Shown: positions 38,421-46,186 of the stretch, in pieces | Layout of the letters: each line of letters starts with the position of its first letter | Position numbering within the stretch: the stretch's first letter is position 1 | Assembly (NCBI RefSeq): GCF_019703875.1 | Contig: NZ_AP024110.1 | Coordinates: 62,001 to 126,000, forward strand | DNA from: Methyloradius palustris | Lineage (GTDB): Bacteria; Pseudomonadota; Gammaproteobacteria; Burkholderiales; Methylophilaceae | Direction: 5' to 3' | DNA length: 64,000 bases | Program-made: the position numbers and the translations under genes | The notes under the pieces: generated by a model | The model's input: the letters and a program-made list of their open reading frames with translations, nothing else | What the model was told of the DNA's origin: nothing | Database searches by the model: none

Positions 38421-39166
38421 GTATAGAAATTTATCAAAAATATCTCGAAGCCAGATCAACTAGCATTTTTAATGGAAAGTTCATGGAATATGATTGGGAA
38501 GGTTTCCCCGAGTTAGTAGGCGGTGAATGGCTGATCTATAGCCAAATGCTTACGGAATTTTCACGAGAGATATCAAACGTTATAAATGATTTGACCAATT
38601 ACACGTTCTGGCTTGATTGCTGGGATCAGGTTTTAGCTGGTGTGGGTGACGATGAAAAAATGTCCATCTTGCATGATTATGTAAATCCATTAGCAATCAC
38701 GGCATTGAATTTGCCATATGCGATCAGGTCTAGGCTTATATTCGGTAATGCACACCTCAGCCATCAGGCAAATCGGTTTATAGACGGTGAGGAATGGAAA
38801 GATGATTTACCCCTTGATGATGCAATTTATTTTTCGGTTGCAGATAAGTATTGCAGTAAATGGTTTTCATACACGAAGCTTAAACTAGCCTTGGAAAAAA
38901 TTGATAACAAAGAATACAAAGAGAAAACCGATGATTTTAGGAATAAATATAATCATCGGTTTTCTAGAAGAATAGAGCTGGGAATAAGTGGTTTAGTAAA
39001 TAGACACGTATCTACAACGGGAGAAGTTAGTTACTCGTTAAGCGCAGTCTCGCCGTTGAAACTGGGCGAAATTGTTGAGACTCTAGAAAAGCAATGCCAG
39101 CATTGCTATAAGGCTTTCAACCGTTTTCAGAAACTAATACATGAGCAAATTGCTTTAGCAAAATAA
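38402..39166 (+). CDS. HEPN-like protein, cargo gene
   Basis: A 254-residue mostly helical protein with no close family recognised. Residues 180-185 read RNKYNH, the R-x4-H motif of HEPN RNase domains, placed late within a helical domain as in Cthe_2314-type HEPN proteins. The start at 38402 has a weak GTGGA site; an alternative ATG at 38417 overlaps the previous stop (ATGA). Either way it is coupled to the DUF2441-like gene. An RNA-targeting toxin or abortive-infection effector is the favoured, unproven reading. Confidence 0.5.
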   Translation: MSELIMSIEIYQKYLEARSTSIFNGKFMEYDWEGFPELVGGEWLIYSQMLTEFSREISNVINDLTNYTFWLDCWDQVLAGVGDDEKMSILHDYVNPLAITALNLPYAIRSRLIFGNAHLSHQANRFIDGEEWKDDLPLDDAIYFSVADKYCSKWFSYTKLKLALEKIDNKEYKEKTDDFRNKYNHRFSRRIELGISGLVNRHVSTTGEVSYSLSAVSPLKLGEIVETLEKQCQHCYKAFNRFQKLIHEQIALAK

Positions 39167-39172
39167 TCAAGA

Positions 39173-39454
39173 TCAGGCGGCCTGTGGAAAACGCTCAATG
39201 TGCGTGTGATGGTGTTGCTTAGCTTGCCAGATATCGTATTGCACCTGAATGCGAGCCCAAAAGCCAGGCGATGTACCCAAGGCATCAGATAGGCGCAGAT
39301 CCATTTCAGCACTAATACCAGCCCTGCTGTTTAGTACGCGAGACAAGGCAGCACGCGTCACTCCCAGGTGACTTGCCGCATCAGTGATGCTTAAATTCTC
39401 AGGCAGGTATTCTTTCAATACCTCGCCAGGGTGTGCGGGGTTGTGCATGTCCAC
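39173..39454 (-). CDS. higA: HigA-type antitoxin
   Basis: A 93-residue XRE-family antitoxin of the HigA/VapI group: MDMHNPAHPGEVLKEYL, then the HTH ITDAASHLGVTRAALSRVLN and LRLSDALGTSPGFWARIQ. It lies 9 bp after the toxin gene. It should neutralise HigB and repress the shared promoter. Confidence 0.93.
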   Translation of the reverse strand: MDMHNPAHPGEVLKEYLPENLSITDAASHLGVTRAALSRVLNSRAGISAEMDLRLSDALGTSPGFWARIQVQYDIWQAKQHHHTHIERFPQAA

Positions 39455-39463
39455 ATTTATCTC

Positions 39464-39745
39464 CTAGTGATAATCCAAGTAATCAACAAGCTCGGCATCG
39501 CTGCCATTAAACTTAAAAATCACACGCCAATTACCATTTACCGTTATTGACCAGAAGCCAGCCAGTTCACCAGTTAGTTGATGAAGTCGCCATGCACCTG
39601 GTGCTCTTAAGTCTTCAGCTGATTCCGCTGCATTCAAGGCGGTGAGCTGGATATTTAGTTTGGTTGCATGGTGTGGCTGGATGCCAGCTTTGCTACCAGT
39701 CCTAAAGAACTGCTCCAAGCCTTTGTGCTGAAAACTTTTAATCAT
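39464..39745 (-). CDS. higB: HigB/RelE-type toxin
   Basis: A 93-residue ribosome-dependent mRNA interferase of the HigB/RelE superfamily: IKSFQHKGLEQFF, LRAPGAWRLHQLTGELAGFWSI and the C-terminal NWRVIFKFNGSDAELVDYLDYH. Toxin-first order is typical of hig loci. It probably stabilises the element against loss. Confidence 0.93.
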   Translation of the reverse strand: MIKSFQHKGLEQFFRTGSKAGIQPHHATKLNIQLTALNAAESAEDLRAPGAWRLHQLTGELAGFWSITVNGNWRVIFKFNGSDAELVDYLDYH

Positions 39746-39764
39746 TCATTTTCTGTTCGTTATT

Positions 39765-39812
39765 CGTATACTCATGCTATACGTTCTTATGATAATACGT
39801 ATACTCATGCTA
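39765..39812. repeat. 15-bp direct repeats upstream of higB
   Basis: CGTATACTCATGCTA occurs at 39765-39779 and again at 39798-39812, offset by 33 bp (about three helical turns). They lie in the AT-rich gap where the hig promoter must be and may be HigA/HigBA operator sites. Confidence 0.55.
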
Positions 39813-39876
39813 CTCAAGTTATTCGTGCTAATTCTCTTTACTACTCGTGATGATTTTTTTATTACTGCTCATTCTC

Positions 39877-39950
39877 TGTCTACTATTCAAAAAAGAGGTC
39901 TTGATTGATTCAGCGTTAAGCTATTAGTGGGACTGAATTGATAGTAGACA
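39877..39950. promoter_or_regulatory. Right-end inverted pair of putative integrase arm sites
   Basis: TGTCTACTATTCAA (39877-39890) and TTGATAGTAGACA (39938-39950) are opposed copies of the motif paired at the left end. The rest of the gap 39746-40007 has no gene. Confidence 0.6.
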
Positions 39951-40007
39951 GTTGAGTTTAGGAATGTATTTTTGAATCAAGGCGCTATATATATAGTATC
40001 TCGTAGG

Positions 40008-40053
40008 TTGTGATTCCAGTTGTCGTGGGTTCGAGCCCCATCGGTCACCCCAT
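40008..40053. repeat. Right attachment site (46-bp tRNA-His 3' fragment)
   Basis: Exact copy of 32037-32082, from the anticodon loop to one base past the CCA. It lacks the 5' half and is not a tRNA gene. The following 140 bp to 40193 hold no gene and probably the promoter of the response-regulator operon. Confidence 0.95.
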
Positions 40054-40193
40054 CTATTTCTCAGTAGTATCTCAAGCAAATCAGAGAATCATACAATTGA
40101 TACTAAGCGCCATTCTCGCTATAGTAGTGCAATGTATCTGTCGCTGAATTTAACTCTTAATAATCACAATAATAGTGTTGCTAGGTCTATCTG

Positions 40194-41627
40194 ATGGCTT
40201 CTGCCCAACTTCCCGTATTAATGATTATTGACGATGACCCACTCATTACTGAGACGCTTCATTTTGTATTAAGTAAATCGTTTGATGTATATGTGGCTGA
40301 ATCGCGCACGCAGGCTAAAAGCGTGTTGAGGCAATTGGATCAGCCGCCATCACTTGCTTTGGTGGATTTGGGTTTGCCTCCCGTGCCACATAAGCCAGAT
40401 GAGGGCTTCAAGGTGATTGGCGAGCTATTAGCGCATTCGCCTACGATGAAAATATTGGTGTTGTCTGGTCAGAATGAAGATGTGAACGTTAAGCATGCCT
40501 TGGCGCTTGGCGCTGTGGATTTTATTGCCAAGCCTTGTGACGTGGAACGTTTGCAAGGCATTTTGCAAAATGCCCTTAAACTACAAGATGCTGAGCTTGA
40601 AGAAGTCAGTAATCCTACCGAAAATTACGGTCTGCTAGGTGAGAGTCAACCCATGCAGGCGCTACGCAAGCAGATCAGCCAGTTTGCAGATGCGCCTTTT
40701 CCCGTGCTGATTGAAGGTGAATCTGGTAGCGGTAAAGAGTTAATTGCCAGTTCATTGCACCGCATGAGCCAACGATCAAAGCAGCCGTATCTTTCAGTCA
40801 ATTGCGCAGCGATTTCGCCAATGTTGGCGGAGTCTATTCTGTTTGGGCATGGTAAAGGTGCTTTTACAGGCGCAGCCAACTCGCACACTGGCTATTTTGA
40901 AGATGCGGGCGAAGGCACTCTGTTTCTGGATGAAATTGGTGAGTTACCGCTTGAGCTTCAGGCAAAATTATTACGCGTACTGGAAAACGGTGAATATCAG
41001 CGCATAGGCGAGACGCAAACGCGTAAAAGCAAAGCACGGATTGTCGCTGCGACTAATCGTGACCTACGTGAAGAGGTGCGTTTAGGCAAATTTCGTATCG
41101 ATCTCTACCATCGCTTGAGTGTATTCACGATTGATGTCCCCGCATTGCGGACATTAGAGCAAGACCGCTATTTACTGCTTGAGCATTTCAGCCAGTTTTA
41201 TGCACGCGAAACTGGGCAAAAACCCTTTACGTTAGACCCGAAAGCCAAGCAGCGCTGGCTGGTATATCACTTTCCTGGCAATGTGCGCGAGTTGCGTAAT
41301 ATTACGATTCGGCTTACGGCTAAATACCCAGGCCAATTGGTCAATGAGCAGCAGCTTTCATCTGAACTGGATTTGATGGAGATTGCTGAGTCTAACGAAG
41401 CGCTGAATATGGCTGACGATAACGCATTGTCTAACCATGCACACAGGCACTTGCAGACAGAAGCCAATATCAATCTTGATCAGGTGCTCAAGGCTTGGGA
41501 AAAAGCCTATGTGAATGCAGCGCTCAAAGTGACGCATGGAAATTTAAGCCAGGCCGCGAAACTACTAGGTATCAATCGCACAACCTTATACAGCCGCATC
41601 CAGATTCAGGAAGAGTATAAGGAATAA
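40194..41627 (+). CDS. Sigma-54-dependent response regulator (NtrC family, PrsR-like)
   Basis: A 477-residue three-domain regulator. Receiver domain about 1-125 with acidic pocket D13/D14, phospho-acceptor D58 (VDLGLPP) and Lys in IAKPCD. AAA+ domain about 150-390 with Walker A GESGSGKE and the sigma-54 contact loop GAFTGA. Fis-type HTH at the end (LSQAAKLLGINRTTLYSRI). The receiver wording resembles PEP-CTERM-box regulator PrsR, but the neighbours are pilus genes. No cognate kinase is in view. Its last base overlaps the next ATG. Confidence 0.9.
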   Translation: MASAQLPVLMIIDDDPLITETLHFVLSKSFDVYVAESRTQAKSVLRQLDQPPSLALVDLGLPPVPHKPDEGFKVIGELLAHSPTMKILVLSGQNEDVNVKHALALGAVDFIAKPCDVERLQGILQNALKLQDAELEEVSNPTENYGLLGESQPMQALRKQISQFADAPFPVLIEGESGSGKELIASSLHRMSQRSKQPYLSVNCAAISPMLAESILFGHGKGAFTGAANSHTGYFEDAGEGTLFLDEIGELPLELQAKLLRVLENGEYQRIGETQTRKSKARIVAATNRDLREEVRLGKFRIDLYHRLSVFTIDVPALRTLEQDRYLLLEHFSQFYARETGQKPFTLDPKAKQRWLVYHFPGNVRELRNITIRLTAKYPGQLVNEQQLSSELDLMEIAESNEALNMADDNALSNHAHRHLQTEANINLDQVLKAWEKAYVNAALKVTHGNLSQAAKLLGINRTTLYSRIQIQEEYKE

Positions 41628-43030
41628 TGTATTACGCCCATTTTGGTTTGAAAGAGCCACCATTCAAAATTACTCCGAATACGGAGTTTTTCTTTTGTGG
41701 GGGTAACCGCGGCGCAGTTTTGGATGCACTCATCTACGCCATCAATTCTGGCGAAGGCATTATCAAGGTAGTTGGTGAAGTAGGCAGTGGCAAGACTATG
41801 CTCTGCCGCATGCTGCAAACTTTGCTGCCAGAAAAAGTCGAAACAGTGTATCTGGCTAATCCAAGCGTCGCACCAGAAGACGTGTTGCATGCAATCGCGT
41901 TTGAATTGCAACTGAAGCTAACAAAAAATGCAGACCGTCTGCAAGTGATGCAGGTGCTGCAAAAGTACTTGGTTGATCGCCATGCTCAAGGCAAGCAAGT
42001 GGTGATTTTTGTCGAAGAAGCGCAAGGCATGCCGATTGCCACGCTGGAAGAAATCCGGCTGTTATCTAACTTGGAAACCAAGCACGATAAGCTTTTGCAA
42101 ATCGTACTTTTCGGCCAGCCTGAGTTGGATGTCAATCTTAACCAGAACCAGATTCGCCAGCTACGTGAGCGTATTACCCATAGCTTTTATCTGGGCCCTC
42201 TTGATCAAGCATCTATCGACGAGTATTTGATTTTTCGATTACGTTCAGCTGGCTATTTCGGCCCACATTTGTTCTCAAAGTCAGCAATTAAACTGCTCTC
42301 AAAAGCCGCTGAAGGCTTGGTGCGCCGCGTGAATATTCTTGCCGACAAAGCTTTGCTTGCGACCTTTGCTGCTAATGCTTACCAGATAACGCCTAAACAT
42401 GTGCGTGCTGCTATTAAAGACAGTGAATTTGGTGTTAACTTTTACCAACAAGCTAAACGCCGTTGGTTAATTGCCTTAGCCGCAGCTTTAATCTTTGTCG
42501 TGCTCGTAGCATTTTTGTTCGTGCAATTTAAAAGTAATAACAAGCCAGTACCACAATCAGCTCCAGCAGAAAAACAGGTATCACAGGCCAAAGTAGAACC
42601 ACCAAAACAAGATGTGATTGCTGTTGCACCTATTGAAACGGCTGAGCCGCAAAAAGTAGTAGAAACTCCGCAGCCTGCCACTACAGCTTCTGACACCAGT
42701 GACATTCTTGATAATCGCTTAGCCGCCACGCTAGACTGGCTCAAGCAGCAACCTGAGAGCACAGTTAGCATTCAAATCATGGGCGGCACCAGTGACGAGC
42801 AACTCAGAACCCATTTGCAGTCACTTAGCGCACAGCTAGAGCTCGATAATATCTACGTATTTCGTACCAAAGTCAGTAATCGTCCATTTCTCACGGTGCT
42901 CTATGGCAGCTACCCAAATCGAGAAGAAGCGCAACGCGCTATTCAAAAATTACCGCTCACTTTAAAAATTAACCATCCACAACTCAGAACAGTGGGTGGA
43001 ATTTTGAAAGAAACAAAACAATTTCAATGA
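41627..43030 (+). CDS. mshM: MshM/ExeA-like AAA ATPase with a C-terminal SPOR-like domain
   Basis: A 467-residue protein. N-terminal ExeA-type ATPase: YYAHFGLKEPPFKITPNTEFFF, Walker A GEVGSGKT near 50-57 and Walker B VVIFVEEAQ. One membrane span near 279-302, a Pro/Glu-rich periplasmic linker, then a C-terminal SPOR-like domain (about 375-460) that may bind peptidoglycan. In MSHA and Exe systems such ATPases help insert the secretin through the wall. It is followed by the secretin gene. Confidence 0.85.
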   Translation: MYYAHFGLKEPPFKITPNTEFFFCGGNRGAVLDALIYAINSGEGIIKVVGEVGSGKTMLCRMLQTLLPEKVETVYLANPSVAPEDVLHAIAFELQLKLTKNADRLQVMQVLQKYLVDRHAQGKQVVIFVEEAQGMPIATLEEIRLLSNLETKHDKLLQIVLFGQPELDVNLNQNQIRQLRERITHSFYLGPLDQASIDEYLIFRLRSAGYFGPHLFSKSAIKLLSKAAEGLVRRVNILADKALLATFAANAYQITPKHVRAAIKDSEFGVNFYQQAKRRWLIALAAALIFVVLVAFLFVQFKSNNKPVPQSAPAEKQVSQAKVEPPKQDVIAVAPIETAEPQKVVETPQPATTASDTSDILDNRLAATLDWLKQQPESTVSIQIMGGTSDEQLRTHLQSLSAQLELDNIYVFRTKVSNRPFLTVLYGSYPNREEAQRAIQKLPLTLKINHPQLRTVGGILKETKQFQ

Positions 43031-43103
43031 GTTGATATTGCAATCTAAAGCCGCTTGTGCGATAACTCATAAGAAAAACGAACTTATCGGGGGATGGTAC
43101 TAA

Positions 43104-44948
43104 GTGCGTATGAAAAACCTATCTAATATTTTGCTGTTAGCGCTGATTGGCGCTGGTTTTGCAGGCTGTGCACATCAGTCTGTAGTGACGCCATCCAATG
43201 GTCACATAGACGGTCAATCCAATCCATCTCAGCCTAGTCAAGCAATTGCTGCAGACATACCAAAACCCGTTAAAACTCCGGCCTATTTGCCTCCGCCAAA
43301 AGCTAAAGCAAAAGAGCAAACCTATAGCGTCGTAGTCAACGATGTACCTGTAAAAGAAATCCTCTTTGCCTTGGCTCGTGAGAGCAAGCTCAATGTGGAT
43401 ATTAATTCTGGCGTACAAGGTCGCGTTACGCTTAACGCAGTTGACCAAACCTTACCAGCTATTCTTGAGCGTTTATCCAAACAGGTCGATCTGACCTATA
43501 AGATTGATAATAACGTGCTGTATATCGGGCCTGATCTACCTGTGCTTCGTACTTACAAGGTTGATTACGTCAATATGTCACGAGACACCACGGGCTTTAT
43601 CGGTGTCGCTGCGGAAATATCTGGTACAGGCAGAAGTGCCTCTACTGGTAGCTCTGGAAGCTCAACTACAGGCACTTCAGGTGGATCGAGTAGTTCTGGC
43701 GCGGCCAGCAATAGTTCTAGAACGCAGGTGGCTAGTATTTCGCAGAATCATTTCTGGGCTTCACTGATTCAAAACATCAAGGATATTCTGGCCGAAACCG
43801 ACAAAGAAGTGATCATCTCGCGCGGTGATGGTAGCGACCAAACAGAAGCGTCAACGACCACACAAACTCCACCTACTGATGGGTCAAATCCATCCGATAA
43901 AACCAATATTACTGTCAATCTTAAGCCCACAGCGCAAGATCGTGAAGCTGCACGCACTGAATACAAAACGCTATTTGCAGCTACCGTAATCGCCAATCAG
44001 GAGGCTGGTATTATCAGTGTGCGAGGTACTAGCAAGCAGCATGAAAAGGTTCAGGAGTTTCTGGATAAAGTCATGTCTAGTGCGAAACGTCAGGTCTTGA
44101 TCGAAGCTACGATAGTAGAAGTACGTTTGAATGATGGCTATCAGGCTGGTATTGATTGGAGCCGTTTGAATAATGCCGGTGCTGGTGGGGTGACGATACA
44201 GGAAAGCTTGACCCCTCTAATTAGTTCCAGTGCCAGCAATACCGCTGCTAGCGCTGGTTTAGTGGCTGGTTTCGTCAATGGTGCAAAAAATTTCAGCGCT
44301 TCCATCAGTTTGCTAAACCAATTTGGTGATACCAAGGTTTTATCAAGCCCCAAGCTCATGGTGCTGAATAACCAGACAGCTGTACTAAAAGTAGTAGATA
44401 ACTTGGTTTATTTCACCATTCAATCGCAAATTTCCCAGGGTAGTGTGCTTGGTGGTGCCAACCTTCAATCAGTAACGACGACGGCGAATACAGTGCCAGT
44501 TGGAGTTGTCATGAGCGTGACGCCGCAAATCAATGATACTGGTGAAGTGAATATCAATGTACGGCCAACGATTTCAAGTTTAATACGGTATGTACCAGAT
44601 CCAAATCCGCAAATTATTGGCGTTGTAAATCAGGGTATTCCCGAGATTCAAGTACGCGAAATGGAATCCATGCTGCAGATCAATAGCGGCAATACCGCAG
44701 TGCTAGGTGGCCTGATGCAAGACCAGATTCAGCGTAATACTGATAAAGTACCCGGCCTGTCAAATATCCCTGGTCTTGGCCGTTTATTTACTTCACGTAA
44801 TGACACAAGCAGAAAAACTGAATTGGTTATTTTTCTGCGCCCAACAGTGATCAAAAATGCAACGCTTGAAAGTGATGAGTTAAAAACATACAAACAATAT
44901 CTGCCAGAGCCACAGCTTGAGAAGAAGCTCGACGGTAACGGCTACTAA
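43104..44948 (+). CDS. mshL: MSHA-type pilus secretin MshL
   Basis: A 614-residue outer-membrane secretin. Lipoprotein signal ending FAGC; an STN/N0-like domain (VKEILFALARESKLNVDINS), an N1-like segment interrupted by a Ser/Gly/Thr-rich stretch (about 172-205) characteristic of MshL, and the C-terminal secretin domain (VLSSPKLMVLNNQTAVLKV ... VPGLSNIPGLGRLF). The GTG at 43104 has a GGGGGA site; an ATG two codons on is the alternative. Confidence 0.9.
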   Translation: MRMKNLSNILLLALIGAGFAGCAHQSVVTPSNGHIDGQSNPSQPSQAIAADIPKPVKTPAYLPPPKAKAKEQTYSVVVNDVPVKEILFALARESKLNVDINSGVQGRVTLNAVDQTLPAILERLSKQVDLTYKIDNNVLYIGPDLPVLRTYKVDYVNMSRDTTGFIGVAAEISGTGRSASTGSSGSSTTGTSGGSSSSGAASNSSRTQVASISQNHFWASLIQNIKDILAETDKEVIISRGDGSDQTEASTTTQTPPTDGSNPSDKTNITVNLKPTAQDREAARTEYKTLFAATVIANQEAGIISVRGTSKQHEKVQEFLDKVMSSAKRQVLIEATIVEVRLNDGYQAGIDWSRLNNAGAGGVTIQESLTPLISSSASNTAASAGLVAGFVNGAKNFSASISLLNQFGDTKVLSSPKLMVLNNQTAVLKVVDNLVYFTIQSQISQGSVLGGANLQSVTTTANTVPVGVVMSVTPQINDTGEVNINVRPTISSLIRYVPDPNPQIIGVVNQGIPEIQVREMESMLQINSGNTAVLGGLMQDQIQRNTDKVPGLSNIPGLGRLFTSRNDTSRKTELVIFLRPTVIKNATLESDELKTYKQYLPEPQLEKKLDGNGY

Positions 44949-44954
44949 ATAGTT

Positions 44955-46139
44955 ATGAGTCTGCTGATTAAAGCGCTGGAAAAGGCGGAAAAAGGGAAAA
45001 CTGGAGATGCTAAAAGTGCATCACCAGAAGGCCATCCACAACCAACGCCTATCTTGCCAGTAGATGAACTTTCTCTTGAGCCTTTGTTCGCTGATGCGGG
45101 GCTAACCTCTCAAAAAAAGCAGCCCGAATTTGAGAGCAAAAACGCTAAACAACAAGCTGCAGCAGATGTGTTCGCTGCCAGAAACTCAGCCAATCAAACT
45201 TCTAAGATGGTGTTGGTAGTTGCGGGCTTGAGCATTGCACTATTACTGCTGATAGGGTTTAAGTTTTACAGTTATTTGCAGACTTTGAATCAGCCTGAAG
45301 TGGTCATTGCAAAAGTAACTGAGCCAATCTCTCCTGTTTCTACAGGTGTCATTGCCCCACAGAGTCAGACATTAGAAAGCTCAATACCAGCGAACGAAAT
45401 TCAAAAAGAAGCGCATGTTGATGAAGTCGCTACGAATGATAAACAAGATTTAAACCAAGTCGAAAAGCCTAAATTATTGGCGCAAAAACCACCATCACAA
45501 GCGCTCGTCTTTGGCACACCTGTAGAAAAATCGGCTGAGACTGATGTCAAAATCACCCGTAGCGCGCCTGCTAATGTAGTAAGCCCGGCGTTGCTAGTTG
45601 CTTACCAGGCCTTTATGAATGGGGATGATGTAACTGCGCAGCGTAACTATCGCCAAGTATTGCAGTCTGATATTCGTAATGTAGATGCTTTGCTTGGCAT
45701 GGCTGCCATTGCGGCGCGCCAAGGCCGTAATGACGATGCGGCAGGCTGGTATGGCAAAGTGTTGGAAGTCGAGCCAAGAAATACGGTGGCTTTGTCAGAA
45801 TTGGCTGCCAATACAAGCCAGGCAGACCCTGTCGCCACAGAATCACGTATTAAAAATTTAATCGCCCAGCAGCCAGAAGCTGCCTACCTGCGTGAGGCGC
45901 TGGGAAATTTGTACGCAGATAAAGGCCAATGGCCAGCTGCGCAGCAAGCTTATTTTGATGCGTTTCATATGGATGCTAGCAATGCGGAATATGCGTTTAA
46001 CCTGGCGGTAAGTCTTGACCAATTGGGCAAGCCGAATCTGGCGTTGGATTACTACAAGCGCGCCTTGGCTTTGATACCTGCTACTGGCAGCAATATAGAC
46101 CGCGCGCAGCTTGAGTCACGCATCAAACAACTGCAATAA
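44955..46139 (+). CDS. mshN: MshN-like TPR protein
   Basis: A 394-residue inner-membrane protein. Conserved start MSLLIKALEKAEKGK, a single span (about 75-97), a linker rich in Pro, Gln and Lys, and three to four TPR repeats from about residue 215 (AYQAFMNGDDVTAQRNYRQVL; YGKVLEVEPRNTVALSELA; YADKGQWPAAQQAYFDAF). It lies between the secretin and ATPase genes, as mshN does in Vibrio MSHA loci. Confidence 0.8.
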   Translation: MSLLIKALEKAEKGKTGDAKSASPEGHPQPTPILPVDELSLEPLFADAGLTSQKKQPEFESKNAKQQAAADVFAARNSANQTSKMVLVVAGLSIALLLLIGFKFYSYLQTLNQPEVVIAKVTEPISPVSTGVIAPQSQTLESSIPANEIQKEAHVDEVATNDKQDLNQVEKPKLLAQKPPSQALVFGTPVEKSAETDVKITRSAPANVVSPALLVAYQAFMNGDDVTAQRNYRQVLQSDIRNVDALLGMAAIAARQGRNDDAAGWYGKVLEVEPRNTVALSELAANTSQADPVATESRIKNLIAQQPEAAYLREALGNLYADKGQWPAAQQAYFDAFHMDASNAEYAFNLAVSLDQLGKPNLALDYYKRALALIPATGSNIDRAQLESRIKQLQ

Positions 46140-46186
46140 CACTATTTTTTTGTAAATCAATCCTAGAGAATTGACCACATACTGAT

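Larger units (their letters stand above)
32083..40053. mobile_element. Integrative element of about 8 kb at tRNA-His, with integrase and rolling-circle Rep
   Basis: The region is bounded by the 46-bp duplication and inserted between the tRNA cluster and an MSHA-like operon. It carries a tyrosine integrase next to the left end, a HUH replication protein, HTH regulators, tiny coupled genes and cargo (HigBA, a DUF2441-like/HEPN-like pair). No conjugation, capsid or packaging gene is seen, so it is either mobilised by others or a satellite-like or plasmid-like integrative element. Which one cannot be told from this sequence. Confidence 0.9.

Noticed and set aside
40008..40053. Second tRNA-His gene
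   Set aside because: Only the 3' half is present, with no acceptor 5' strand or D-arm; it is the right att copy.
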